From Desulfomicrobium sp. UBA5193 (GTDB lineage Bacteria > Desulfobacterota > Desulfovibrionia > Desulfovibrionales > Desulfomicrobiaceae): a stretch of DNA of 64,000 nt. Positions 8,688 to 15,955 of the stretch are shown piece by piece. Below the pieces are notes generated by a model. The model was not told the origin of the DNA, did no database searches, and saw only the letters and a list, made by a program, of their open reading frames with translations. Position 1 is the stretch's first letter. Each line of letters opens with the position of its first letter. The DNA lies in assembly GCA_002412965.1 (NCBI GenBank), contig DHWB01000004.1, forward strand, positions 434,001 through 498,000, read 5' to 3'. A program made the translations under genes and the position numbers.

Positions 8688-8996
8688 TCACAGCACAGCA
8701 CCGCTGAAGTCGAACAGCTTGTCCACGATACTGGAGGCAAACGCTATGAAGGACAGGCCAAAGACCAGTCCCAGGAGCATCTTGAAGCCGCCGGAGAGCT
8801 CCTCCCTCTTCCAGATGAACGTGATTCCGGTGATGGCCATGCAGATGATTGCAAAATACCGCGCCCATCGTCCGGTAAGGGTGGACACAACTTGCTGGGC
8901 GGGCGCCTCGAAGTCTGAAATGCCGCCCGAGGCGAATACCGAGGAAGCCGCCAGACAAACGGCGACGCATACGAGTAGAGGGAGAAATTTACGCAT
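8688..8996 (-). CDS. trbC: TrbC/VirB2-like major pilin
   Basis: A 102-residue prepilin. The start at 8996 gives the signal MRKFLPLLVCVAVCLAASSV, with a cleavage site near FASG. Two hydrophobic helices (YFAIICMAITGITFIW and MLLGLVFGLSFIAFASSI) are separated by a basic loop KREELSGGFK, the standard layout of VirB2/TrbC pilins. It overlaps the trbB end by 8 bp. RP4 TrbC is cyclised; whether this one is cannot be seen. Confidence 0.88.
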   Translation of the reverse strand: MRKFLPLLVCVAVCLAASSVFASGGISDFEAPAQQVVSTLTGRWARYFAIICMAITGITFIWKREELSGGFKMLLGLVFGLSFIAFASSIVDKLFDFSGAVL

Positions 8997-9924
8997 TGAT
9001 TGACTCCATGATATAAGTGCAGGTTTGGTGGTCAAACCCGGACACGGTAGCCACCTCGGATACCCGGCGGCCGGTTCGTGTGCGCTCAATGAACAGCACC
9101 AAGTCAACGGCTTCACCGATGAGCACGGGAATGGGTGACGTGGATGCTTCGGCAATGAGCTGTTCCAGACGCAACAATCCGCCCCAGGCGGAATTCGCAT
9201 GCACAGTGCAAACCCCTCCGGGATGGCCGGTGTTCCATGATTTCAGCAGATCCAAAGCCTCACCGCCGCGCACCTCGCCCACGATGATTCGGTCAGGCCG
9301 CAGGCGCATGGTCAGACGTACTAGTGCTTGGATGCCCATGGCGGCGGAGGTGTGCAGGCTTTCGAAATTGGCGCTGGAGCATTGAAGTTCCGATGTATCT
9401 TCGATGATGACCAGGCGGTCATTGGGACAGGAATGGGCGATTTCTTGGAGTATGGCGTTGACCAGGGTGGTTTTGCCCGAACCCGTTCCGCCTACCACAA
9501 GAATGTTCTTTCGATCCTGGACCGCACTTCGGATCACGGCGGCATGTACTGGATCCAGAATGTCGGCCGAGACGTAGTCATCGAGGGTGAATATCCGGCC
9601 GGCCTTCTTGCGGATTGAGAATGCGGCTCTGGCTGCAGCTGGCGGCATCACTCCCGTGAAGCGCGAGCCGTCCAGGGGCAACTCTCCTTCGACAAAGGGA
9701 TGATCACGATCAACTATCTGCTCCAGATCACTGGCTACCAGAGACACCACTCGGGCGACCTCGGATTCGTCCATGGTGCCCGCGCACACCATGGGGTGGC
9801 TGATTCGATCAATCCAGATTCTGCCGTCACTGTTTGCGATAACCTCGATGACCTCGGGATCCTTGAGAGCGGACACGATCATGTCTCCCAAACAATGGGT
9901 CAGGCCACGTTGCAGACGGTTCAT
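8989..9924 (-). CDS. trbB: TrbB/VirB11 traffic ATPase
   Basis: A 311-residue secretion ATPase. ATG 9924 (MNRLQRGLTHCLGDMIV) forms an ATGA overlap with the preceding stop and has GGAG upstream, so it is preferred over the 22-residue longer frame. Walker A is VVGGTGSGKTTLVNAI (~residue 140), the Asp box VIIEDTSELQC, Walker B LRPDRIIVGEVRGGEALDLL, and the His box GHPGGVCTVHANSAWGGL. VirB11 hexamers switch the machine between pilus assembly and DNA transfer. It is first of the trbBCDE-J-L-F-G order known from Ti plasmids. Confidence 0.93.
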   Translation of the reverse strand: MNRLQRGLTHCLGDMIVSALKDPEVIEVIANSDGRIWIDRISHPMVCAGTMDESEVARVVSLVASDLEQIVDRDHPFVEGELPLDGSRFTGVMPPAAARAAFSIRKKAGRIFTLDDYVSADILDPVHAAVIRSAVQDRKNILVVGGTGSGKTTLVNAILQEIAHSCPNDRLVIIEDTSELQCSSANFESLHTSAAMGIQALVRLTMRLRPDRIIVGEVRGGEALDLLKSWNTGHPGGVCTVHANSAWGGLLRLEQLIAEASTSPIPVLIGEAVDLVLFIERTRTGRRVSEVATVSGFDHQTCTYIMESINA

Positions 9925-10337
9925 GCCCAGCTCCGTATCGCGGCAATGAGGGCGACCAGGGTAAAAATTCCTGACAGCACCGTCAGGCACGTCAGTCGAT
10001 GAGCGAGGTGCTCCATCGCCGCTTGCGTCTGCGTCATGCTTTTCTGATGCTGGGATATTTCCGCGAGCGTGTTCTCGATGCTCGCCCTGACCGCCTTGCC
10101 GAGAACCGCATTCTTGTGTGCGGTGATTTCATCGACGAGCTTCGTAGACGTCTGCCGCAAAAACTTAGTAACGGCTTCGCCATGCCGGTCCAGCATGGCG
10201 TCGTATTGGTTCATAAATGCGTTGTGCATGGTCACCGAGAGAAGAATTGGATCGTCATCACCGATGAGCACGGCATGCCGTTTCATGAGCAGAGCCTTCA
10301 TTTCTTCCGGCGTGATGCGGGGCAAGGTATCCGGCAT
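9921..10337 (-). CDS. TraM-like transfer protein with C-terminal membrane helix
   Basis: A 138-residue protein. The N-terminus carries HAVLIGDDDPILLSVTMHN, a DDPI motif I associate with the RP4 TraM family. The middle is helical, and one membrane helix is at the extreme C-terminus (LTVLSGIFTLVALIAAI). It follows traK- and traL-like genes with 9-11 bp gaps, the same K-L-M order as in the RP4 Tra1 region. The precise role is unknown; tail anchoring is visible, the name rests on order plus motif. Confidence 0.65.
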   Translation of the reverse strand: MPDTLPRITPEEMKALLMKRHAVLIGDDDPILLSVTMHNAFMNQYDAMLDRHGEAVTKFLRQTSTKLVDEITAHKNAVLGKAVRASIENTLAEISQHQKSMTQTQAAMEHLAHRLTCLTVLSGIFTLVALIAAIRSWA

Positions 10338-10346
10338 GATCCGACC

Positions 10347-11072
10347 TCAGAGGTTGGCACGTTCGATTTCGTCCCGGATGTCCCGCCAGAGCATCTGGAG
10401 ACGTTGCCGAACCATGATGGGATAGTCCGGAGAGGCCGAGGCCTCGGCGAAGGTCAGGCGATCGGCCAGAAGGCGCTCCAGGTCCTTGCCGAACGTATCC
10501 TTGCGGCGATTGGGAAGGCGAATGATGGACGCGATGGAGGCTGCGTGTTCCTTGTACAGAGCGAATTGCTCAAACTCCTTGCCGTCGCGGGTGATAGGGC
10601 CGAAATAGGGGTTCAGCCATACGGTGAGCGGGAAGCCCTCGAAGCTGCGAAGCAAGGACTGAAGACCGGCGAGCGTGTCCAGAATGGCTTGGCCACCGGT
10701 TACTACGCTGTGCAGCTGGATCATGTGGCCTTCGGAAGAAAGCAGGGCAAAGACAGCGTTTTCGGCCAGGTACGAGCAAAACGGAAGAAATGTGGCCGCC
10801 CCGTTGTCCACGACCAATTGTTTGTCGGATGGAAGGCCGAGAATGATTTCCACGAGCTGATCAAATCGGCGGGGATCCACGTCTTCGCCATGCATGATGT
10901 CTAATGTGGTGGCAGAGAAAGCTTGGTATCCAGTCAAGGTCGCATTCACCGGATCTGTGTCGATGCATTGGGTCGGACGGTCCTGTTCAAGGAAGTATTG
11001 CGTCAGCAGACTGGCGGAGAGACTTTTACCAACGCCTCCTTTGCCTTGCAGAATCATGTGAATGGTCGCCAT
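10347..11072 (-). CDS. TraL-like ParA/MinD-family ATPase
   Basis: A 241-residue P-loop protein starting MATIHMILQGKGGVGKS, the deviant Walker A (KGGxGKS) of the ParA/MinD/Mrp group. ATG 11072 has AAGGAG at optimal distance; a TTG at 11087 is less likely. An Asp pair (CIDTDPVNATLTGY) follows as in ParA switch I. RP4 TraL is the corresponding ATPase beside TraK and oriT. It may position the relaxosome or secretion complex, which is inference. It is 11 bp from traK. Confidence 0.75.
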   Translation of the reverse strand: MATIHMILQGKGGVGKSLSASLLTQYFLEQDRPTQCIDTDPVNATLTGYQAFSATTLDIMHGEDVDPRRFDQLVEIILGLPSDKQLVVDNGAATFLPFCSYLAENAVFALLSSEGHMIQLHSVVTGGQAILDTLAGLQSLLRSFEGFPLTVWLNPYFGPITRDGKEFEQFALYKEHAASIASIIRLPNRRKDTFGKDLERLLADRLTFAEASASPDYPIMVRQRLQMLWRDIRDEIERANL

Positions 11073-11083
11073 TGCTCTCTCCT

Positions 11084-11356
11084 TCAAATGAGTGATGACT
11101 CGTCATCGATGATTTTGTTGTGAGAAAATTCTTTGGCATGTGTTCTTGGCGTCGGAGCAGGATTTGCATTAGAGCGAGGCGTTGGCTTAGCGTGCACGTA
11201 GCGCAAGAAAGTACAGTAGCTCATCGTTATTTTTTCTTTGGATACGAGGAGGTCATAGATGTGGCGCCACATCCAGCCTTTAGCGGAGAGTTGATTAATT
11301 TCTTCCTTCATGGCGAAATATTCAATTCGGCATTTTCCACGGCGATTGCCCGGCAT
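11084..11356 (-). CDS. TraK-like oriT-binding protein
   Basis: A 90-residue basic protein with the TraK pattern KCRIEYFAMKEEINQL ... IYDLLVSKEKITMSYCTFLRYV; RP4 TraK binds and bends oriT DNA. The C-terminus is a Pro/Thr/Asn-rich tail without clear fold. If the assignment holds, oriT should lie near this gene, and the relaxase and coupling protein (not seen here) should lie left of the window. The gene starts 30 bp after the small HTH gene. Confidence 0.7.
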   Translation of the reverse strand: MPGNRRGKCRIEYFAMKEEINQLSAKGWMWRHIYDLLVSKEKITMSYCTFLRYVHAKPTPRSNANPAPTPRTHAKEFSHNKIIDDESSLI

Positions 11357-11386
11357 TTTGTGTTCCTTAATTCAGAGTAAGCGCCC

Positions 11387-11653
11387 TTATTCATCCGCTG
11401 TTGGACTTTGGGCCTGAATTTGCATCTTCCACGGAGCCTCGGAAGATTCCTCCTGACTCGGCTGGCCATCGTAAACAATAGCCCAGAGTTTCTCGATGGT
11501 TTTTCCGGAGAGTCCACGACCGTGAGCCAAAAAGCGGTTCAGACATTTCCAATCAATCTTAGACTCTCGCGCGAGTTGACACCGAGACCTCCCGGGGGCG
11601 GAGACCCAAGCAAGGGCGTCGGCCCGTAATTTTTCGAGTGAGAATGTTTTCAT
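11387..11653 (-). CDS. small DNA-binding protein, first gene of the transfer operon
   Basis: An 88-residue protein; residues ~20-62 (SRCQLARESKIDWKCLNRFL and SGKTIEKLWAIVYDG) look like a helix-turn-helix fold similar to phage repressors. Its ATG at 11653 is only 7 bp after the predicted -10 box, so the transcript may be leaderless. It precedes traK, so it may autoregulate the tra/trb operon. No family name is claimed. Confidence 0.6.
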   Translation of the reverse strand: MKTFSLEKLRADALAWVSAPGRSRCQLARESKIDWKCLNRFLAHGRGLSGKTIEKLWAIVYDGQPSQEESSEAPWKMQIQAQSPTADE

Positions 11654-11658
11654 GGGTA

Positions 11659-11685
11659 AGAAATAGGATTTTATTCCTAGAAAGT
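11659..11685 (-). promoter_or_regulatory. promoter with repressor palindrome in its spacer (transfer operon)
   Basis: On the minus strand TTGACT is followed after 17 bp by TATTTC, and the spacer holds TAGGAATAAAATCCTA (11679-11664), an imperfect palindrome. The same arrangement precedes the excisionase-like gene at 12693. An operator between -35 and -10 is a classic repression geometry, and the S24 repressor at 11737 is the obvious binder. The sites are seen; binding is inference. Confidence 0.65.
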
Positions 11686-11736
11686 CAACGCAAATCCAGA
11701 CTTTTTTCTATGGACGTTTTTTTGAGGTGACCCATT

Positions 11737-12399
11737 ATGCACGGCATGAAAACCAACGACGAAATCAGAGAGCGGCTCAAAGTCATAGCTCACACGGCTT
11801 TTAATAGCGTAAATGACATGGCTATAAAGACAGGCGTAGAGCAAAGATCATTGGATAAATTTCTCAAGGGGGATTCTGTTGGCCTGAATACGAAAACCTT
11901 TATGAAAATCCTTGAATATCTCGGAGGTCAGATTGTGCTGCCTGGAGATATCCCGCCATCTGTCGGCAACAACATAGGTGATTACACTCTTGTGCCAAAG
12001 GCCAAGGCCAAGCTAGGGCCAAGATCAAATATTTTGACTGACGGAGAGTCGGTTGGATTTTATGCTTTTAAAAATGATTTTTTGCTAGCAATCGGATTGA
12101 ATAGTATTGATGATCTTCGACTTTTTGATGTCCTGGGTACATCAATGGTCCCGACTATTCAGGATCGGGATACCGTCTTGATCGCACTAAAAGATAAAGA
12201 CATTATCAGCGGCCAAATCTACGCTATCAGGGTCGAGGACGAAATCCAGGTAAAAAGAATCATCAGAACGCCGGGGCAAATCATTATCAGGTCAGACAAT
12301 CGGGATTTTGAGGATTATGTCGTCAACGCGACAGACGAAGCGCATCTTGACGCATTTGGGATTATAGGGCGGGTACGCTGGCAAGGGCGGATATATTGA
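11737..12399 (+). CDS. cI/LexA-like S24-family repressor
   Basis: A 220-residue protein: N-terminal helix-turn-helix (~residues 15-60, FNSVNDMAIKTGVEQRSLDK) joined to an S24 peptidase/LexA-type domain with the serine in GTSMVPTIQDRD and the probable lysine in EIQVKRIIR. Such repressors of phages and ICEs are inactivated by RecA-stimulated self-cleavage. GAGGTGA lies 7 bp upstream of ATG 11737. It is transcribed away from the transfer operon and towards xis-int, and its DNA is more AT-rich than the chromosome. It probably recognises the 16-bp palindromes at 11664 and 12702, linking DNA damage to transfer. Confidence 0.88.
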   Translation: MHGMKTNDEIRERLKVIAHTAFNSVNDMAIKTGVEQRSLDKFLKGDSVGLNTKTFMKILEYLGGQIVLPGDIPPSVGNNIGDYTLVPKAKAKLGPRSNILTDGESVGFYAFKNDFLLAIGLNSIDDLRLFDVLGTSMVPTIQDRDTVLIALKDKDIISGQIYAIRVEDEIQVKRIIRTPGQIIIRSDNRDFEDYVVNATDEAHLDAFGIIGRVRWQGRIY

Positions 12400-12692
12400 G
12401 CAAGAGTAAATGTTACACCTTGGTCTTGTATCGTTGAATTTTTCAACCATTACTGTTTAATTTTTTTAGTTAGTAATAAAATCTGTCAATCAATTTCAGA
12501 AAATTCCAGTCTTTAAAACTCCTTTCATTATTCTTTTTTTGTGACATGCCTTGTGTCCTATCTGTTAGTATTTCTTAAACGAAGAGATTGTTAAAAGTTG
12601 TTGTCCTCTTAAAGAGCGGGTCTCATCTTTTATGTTTCCGCATCCTGGGTGGATTTCTTTGCTGGCGAGTAGGCTAGTTTACAGGAGGCTGG
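12400..12692 (+). other. AT-rich non-coding gap between repressor and excision genes
   Basis: No convincing reading frame is seen. The stretch is AT-rich with T runs. It contains CATCCTGGG at 12641, which resembles the YATCCTGY nick core of IncP/IncI-type oriT only in part (the base after the nick would be G). It may also hold integrase arm sites. Nothing here is firmly identifiable. Confidence 0.4.
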
Positions 12693-12721
12693 TTGACAAT
12701 ATAGGAATAATTTCCTAAGTT
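12693..12721 (+). promoter_or_regulatory. promoter with repressor palindrome in its spacer (xis-int)
   Basis: TTGACA (12693-12698) is followed after 17 bp by TAAGTT, a weak -10. The spacer contains TAGGAATAATTTCCTA (12702-12717), which matches 14 of 16 positions of the palindrome in the transfer-operon promoter. The excisionase-like gene starts 60 bp downstream. Confidence 0.65.
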
Positions 12722-12781
12722 GCCAGCAGCTGGGCAACGCTCTGATTTCTGTGATGAGGATTGCGTACTGGAGGAACTGAA

Positions 12782-13129
12782 ATGATCAGTGATTTAGGCG
12801 AGCCTTTGACTACCACTGAGGCCGCGAAAATGCTTGGACTCCCGAAACACCAATTGGTAATGAATCCTGGCAAATTCGGCGGCGTGCGGATCTCTCAAAA
12901 GCGCACTGTGTTCTATGAAAAACTCATAGCTGAGGCGATCAGGAGGCTGCATGCCGATCAAACGCAAGGACAGGAAGGGCAGGGAAGTCTGGTTCGGCAG
13001 GATCACGTTGACGATGCCGGACGGCTCGAAGCGTCGCAAGGAGAAGTCATTCCGCTCGAAGAAAGACGCTCTTGCATGGGAGTCTCAAAAAGCTCCCGTC
13101 GCATCACTTCCAGGCATAACCTGTGGTGA
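12782..13129 (+). CDS. excisionase-like helix-turn-helix protein
   Basis: Residues 8-60 (EPLTTTEAAKMLGLPKHQLV ... VFYEKLIAEAIRRL) form a MerR/excisionase-type winged HTH. ATG 12782 has GGAGGAAC upstream and is preferred over an upstream ATG at 12761. The frame continues to 13129 and overlaps the integrase by 179 bp; the tail is low-complexity and may be little constrained. Its place directly before int suggests a recombination directionality factor. Confidence 0.65.
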   Translation: MISDLGEPLTTTEAAKMLGLPKHQLVMNPGKFGGVRISQKRTVFYEKLIAEAIRRLHADQTQGQEGQGSLVRQDHVDDAGRLEASQGEVIPLEERRSCMGVSKSSRRITSRHNLW

Positions 13130-14009
13130 ATGGCTTGATAGTCGCTTGGACGACTATGCGGCCCGCAAATTGGAATCCATTGACGAAAAGCGCCTCTGTT
13201 TCAAGCGCTTTTTTATTGACGTGCCGCCGACTCTTCCGGTCGAGAAACTGACGGTTCAAATCTGTTTGGCACATCTGAACCGTCAAGCTGAAGGAATTAG
13301 CGGCCACCGCGCGAACCGCACGAGACGCCATCTCGTCGAGGCCTGGAATTGGGGCGTCGAGGTGCTCGGGCTCCCTCCAAAGAATCCCTTTAAAGTGATC
13401 AAGGATTATCCGGAAGAGAAGGGCGTGAAGTACGTGCCTGCGGAGGCCGACTTCTGGAAGGTCTACGACTCGCAGGACGACCAACAGGTCCGGCTGATGC
13501 TGCTGTTGCTTTATTACACAGCCTGCCGACGCACTGAGGTTCACCGACTCATTTGGGGCGACGTGGATCTGGCGGGAGCAAAGGTGCGCATTGGCAACCG
13601 TAAGGGGCGCAATGGTTCATGGCGATGGTATTGGGTCAGCCTGCCTGACGATGCAGTGCAGGCACTGCGCCTTTGGAAGGCAAAGTCAACCAGGAAAAAG
13701 GACGAGGACCGCGTCATTTGCAATCAGAAAAACGGCGAAATGATAGAGGATTGGCATCACTTGATGGCCCATCTCTGCGAGGCCGCAAGTGTGAAGCCGT
13801 TCAGCTATCATGGCATCAGGCATATGGTGGCTGTTAAATTGTACAGAGCTGGGCACACAGTGTCTGAAATCCAGCAGCTGTTGTGTCATGAATCGCCGGG
13901 GACGACGGAGATTTACCTCCGCTCCCTGGGCGTATTTCAGACTACAGAGAGGGTGGTTGAAACCCTCTTTTCGGAAAAAAAGGTGAGTCAAAAGGTGAGT
14001 CAGGCATGA
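12951..14009 (+). CDS. int: tyrosine recombinase/integrase of the ICE
   Basis: A 352-residue phage-type integrase. The N-terminal arm-binding part begins MPIKRKDRKGREVWFGRITL. The catalytic domain has the first Arg in TACRRTEVHRLIWGDV, the HxxR box in SYHGIRHMVAVKLY, a His in LLCHESPGT and the Tyr in TTEIYLRSL, so all catalytic residues are present. It points at, and ends 57 bp from, the 3' end of a tRNA-Arg gene, the standard arrangement for tRNA-targeting elements. The reading frame is intact. Confidence 0.93.
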   Translation: MPIKRKDRKGREVWFGRITLTMPDGSKRRKEKSFRSKKDALAWESQKAPVASLPGITCGEWLDSRLDDYAARKLESIDEKRLCFKRFFIDVPPTLPVEKLTVQICLAHLNRQAEGISGHRANRTRRHLVEAWNWGVEVLGLPPKNPFKVIKDYPEEKGVKYVPAEADFWKVYDSQDDQQVRLMLLLLYYTACRRTEVHRLIWGDVDLAGAKVRIGNRKGRNGSWRWYWVSLPDDAVQALRLWKAKSTRKKDEDRVICNQKNGEMIEDWHHLMAHLCEAASVKPFSYHGIRHMVAVKLYRAGHTVSEIQQLLCHESPGTTEIYLRSLGVFQTTERVVETLFSEKKVSQKVSQA

Positions 14010-14021
14010 ATGGAAAAAGAA

Positions 14022-14058
14022 AACGGCTCCGTGACTATCGCAAGTAGCCGGAGCCGTT
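14022..14058. terminator. hairpin between int and tRNA-Arg
   Basis: AACGGCTCCG (14022-14031) pairs with CGGAGCCGTT (14049-14058), a 10-bp perfect stem with a 17-nt loop. It follows int and also the 3' end of the tRNA gene, so it can terminate both. Confidence 0.7.
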
Positions 14059-14066
14059 AAAGAATC

Positions 14067-14105
14067 TGGTGCCCCCACCATGACTCGAACATGGGCAAAC
14101 CAGGA
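14067..14105. other. predicted attachment site at tRNA 3' end
   Basis: Tyrosine integrases of ICEs usually recombine within the 3' half of a tRNA, leaving a direct repeat of that segment at the far end of the element. The far copy would be left of base 1; no second copy is visible inside the window. Boundaries are approximate. Confidence 0.5.
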
Positions 14106-14144
14106 TTAGGAATCCTGTGCTCTATCCACCTGAGCTATGGGGGC
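14067..14144 (-). tRNA. tRNA-Arg (anticodon CCU)
   Basis: The minus strand folds as a cloverleaf: acceptor GCCCCCA paired with TGGGGGC, D arm GCTC...GAGC, anticodon stem CAGGA/TCCTG around loop TTCCTAA (anticodon CCT, reading AGG), T arm CCATG-TTCGAGT-CATGG, discriminator A and encoded CCA. Length is 78 nt including CCA. Rare-codon tRNA-Arg genes are frequent island integration sites, and int lies at its 3' side. The tRNA is intact. Confidence 0.95.
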
Positions 14145-14357
14145 GGTCCGTTTGTGGAGCAAATTCATTAGGCGAGGAGTGGGGCGAAATCAAGCGAAAT
14201 GTCGTTGCGGCCACGTCGTTCCTGTCCTGGCGGCGGCTCCGCGCTCGACCGGGCGGGTGACAGGTACGCGTTGAACATCCGCGCTGCATTGTGTATTTGA
14301 TGCCTGTTGCCTGTTTCTCATTTCGGGACAGGCACCCGAACGAACCAGCACGGGTAG

Positions 14358-15749
14358 ATGCAAATGGGTACATATGTAGCGGCTTCAGATCCGGGCCAGG
14401 ATACGTACGGCGTCACGATCTTCGATTACGCCATGAGCGGCGGCAAGTTCGTGGCCATGACCGGGGATGCGGGTTTTGTGGAGCTGATCAAGAACGTGCT
14501 CTACCACAGCTTGGGCCTGACCCGGAAATCCTTCTTTCATTTCACCAGACTCGATGATCTCTTCGAGCTGCTGCATCAGGACGCCCAGGCCCGGTTCATC
14601 ATCTGTCTGGATCGGGGCATCGTCGAGGCGAACATGTCCCAGGTCATGGAGAGCATCATGCGCCTGTGCCCCGGTGCGGGAATCATCGTCCTGACCCAGG
14701 AGGTGGACCAGCACACCACGGCCCTCCTGGTGGAGCAGGGCGCACACAACATCATCACCAAGCCCATCTCCGTCGGTTCCTTCACCGAAAAACTGGCCTT
14801 TACCATTGCGCCCCAGGGCAAGCTCAGCAAGCTCATCGACAAGGGCAAGAAGCTTCTGCACGCGGGCGGTTGGGGCGAGGCCCTGCTTGTGGCCGAGGAA
14901 ATCCTTCAACAGAAGCCCGACAGCGCCGTGGGCTTCATGATCAAGGGCGATGCCTACAAGGGCCTCGACATGATGGTCCGTGCCGAGGAAATGTACCAGC
15001 GCGCCGTCATGGGCGCGGAACTCTATCTGGCTCCCCTTAGGCGTCTGGCAGCCCTGTATGAACAGGCCGGAGATGCGGAAAACCAGCTGCTGTACCTGCG
15101 CAGGCTGAACGAAATAAGCCCCCTGAACACGCAGCGCATCATGCAGATCGGCGAGATCGAGATCGCGCGCGGCAATGCGCAGGTGGCCGGGGAAATGTTC
15201 GAGAGCGTGATGCGGATCGCCCAGCGCGAGGCCTCGGAATTTCTGTCCAACCTGTCCAGCAGGATCGCGGACATCTGCGTCAACCGCGATCCGGACATGG
15301 CAATCCGCTATTCCAAGCAGGCTCTGGATCTGCGGGGCGATAACCTGACGGCGGCGGACATCGCCACCGTGAATATTCTGGGCATCTCACTGCGCAAGCA
15401 GGGCAAATGGCGCGAGGCGATCGGTGAATACCTGCGTGTTCTGGCTGTGGCGCCGAACAATGCGGGTCTGCTGTACAACGTGGCCCTGGCGTACAGCGAG
15501 GGCCGGGACACGGCCAAGGCTTTGGCCATGGTCAAGAAGGCCCTGGCCCTTGACCCCGATTTGCCCGACTCCGGCAAGAACGTGGCCTTCAACATCGGCA
15601 CCATCTTTCAGAAGGCGGGACAAAGCGGCACCGCGTATTTCAAGAAAGCCTACGAGCACGATCCCAACGACAAGATGTTGTGGAACGCCTACAAGCGTTC
15701 CCTGTCGCTGCACGAGGGCCAGGGCCTGTCCGCGGCGACCCCAGAATAG
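14358..15749 (+). CDS. receiver-like domain plus TPR protein
   Basis: A 463-residue soluble protein. Residues ~28-150 resemble a degenerate response-regulator receiver (GKFVAMTGDAGFVELIKNVL ... FIICLDRG ... GAHNIITKPISVGSF), with the conserved Lys in a TKPI motif but no clear phospho-acceptor Asp other than the one in CLDRG. Residues ~165-450 are about seven TPR repeats (for example WREAIGEYLRVLAVAPNNAG). The function is unknown; a scaffold or signalling adaptor is likely. The tRNA lies 213 bp upstream. A start at Met3 (14364) is equally possible. Confidence 0.75.
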   Translation: MQMGTYVAASDPGQDTYGVTIFDYAMSGGKFVAMTGDAGFVELIKNVLYHSLGLTRKSFFHFTRLDDLFELLHQDAQARFIICLDRGIVEANMSQVMESIMRLCPGAGIIVLTQEVDQHTTALLVEQGAHNIITKPISVGSFTEKLAFTIAPQGKLSKLIDKGKKLLHAGGWGEALLVAEEILQQKPDSAVGFMIKGDAYKGLDMMVRAEEMYQRAVMGAELYLAPLRRLAALYEQAGDAENQLLYLRRLNEISPLNTQRIMQIGEIEIARGNAQVAGEMFESVMRIAQREASEFLSNLSSRIADICVNRDPDMAIRYSKQALDLRGDNLTAADIATVNILGISLRKQGKWREAIGEYLRVLAVAPNNAGLLYNVALAYSEGRDTAKALAMVKKALALDPDLPDSGKNVAFNIGTIFQKAGQSGTAYFKKAYEHDPNDKMLWNAYKRSLSLHEGQGLSAATPE

Positions 15750-15800
15750 CGAGCTTTTTTTGTTTCATTCAAAACTGACCGCTCAAAAATTACAAATATC

Positions 15801-15942
15801 CAGGCTGCTGAAAAAATGGTGAGCTGCGAGGAACAAAGAAAATTCAGGGACGAAGCGTACGTGTGCCCGCAAGGGTATTTTGATACGTGAGGGTCTGGAT
15901 TTTCTGCAGTGACGAAGCAGATCGCCATTTTGGCGCAGCCTG
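15801..15942. repeat. 142-bp imperfect palindromic intergenic element upstream of pgm
   Basis: CAGGCTGCtgaaaaaATGG at 15801 is mirrored by CCATtttggcGCAGCCTG ending at 15942, and an inner pair AGAAAATTCAGG / GGATTTTCT plus TACGTG / CACGTA-type segments also match. It ends 13 bp before the pgm start codon, leaving only the ribosome-binding site. It resembles a miniature mobile or REP-like element; whether it is repeated in the genome cannot be seen here. Confidence 0.7.
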
Positions 15943-15955
15943 ATAAGGAGTCTTC

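Noticed and set aside
8416..8970. 184-codon version of trbD
   Set aside because: Its first half covers trbC in another frame and is Arg/His-rich; the GTG at 8682 gives the normal VirB3 N-terminus and spacing.
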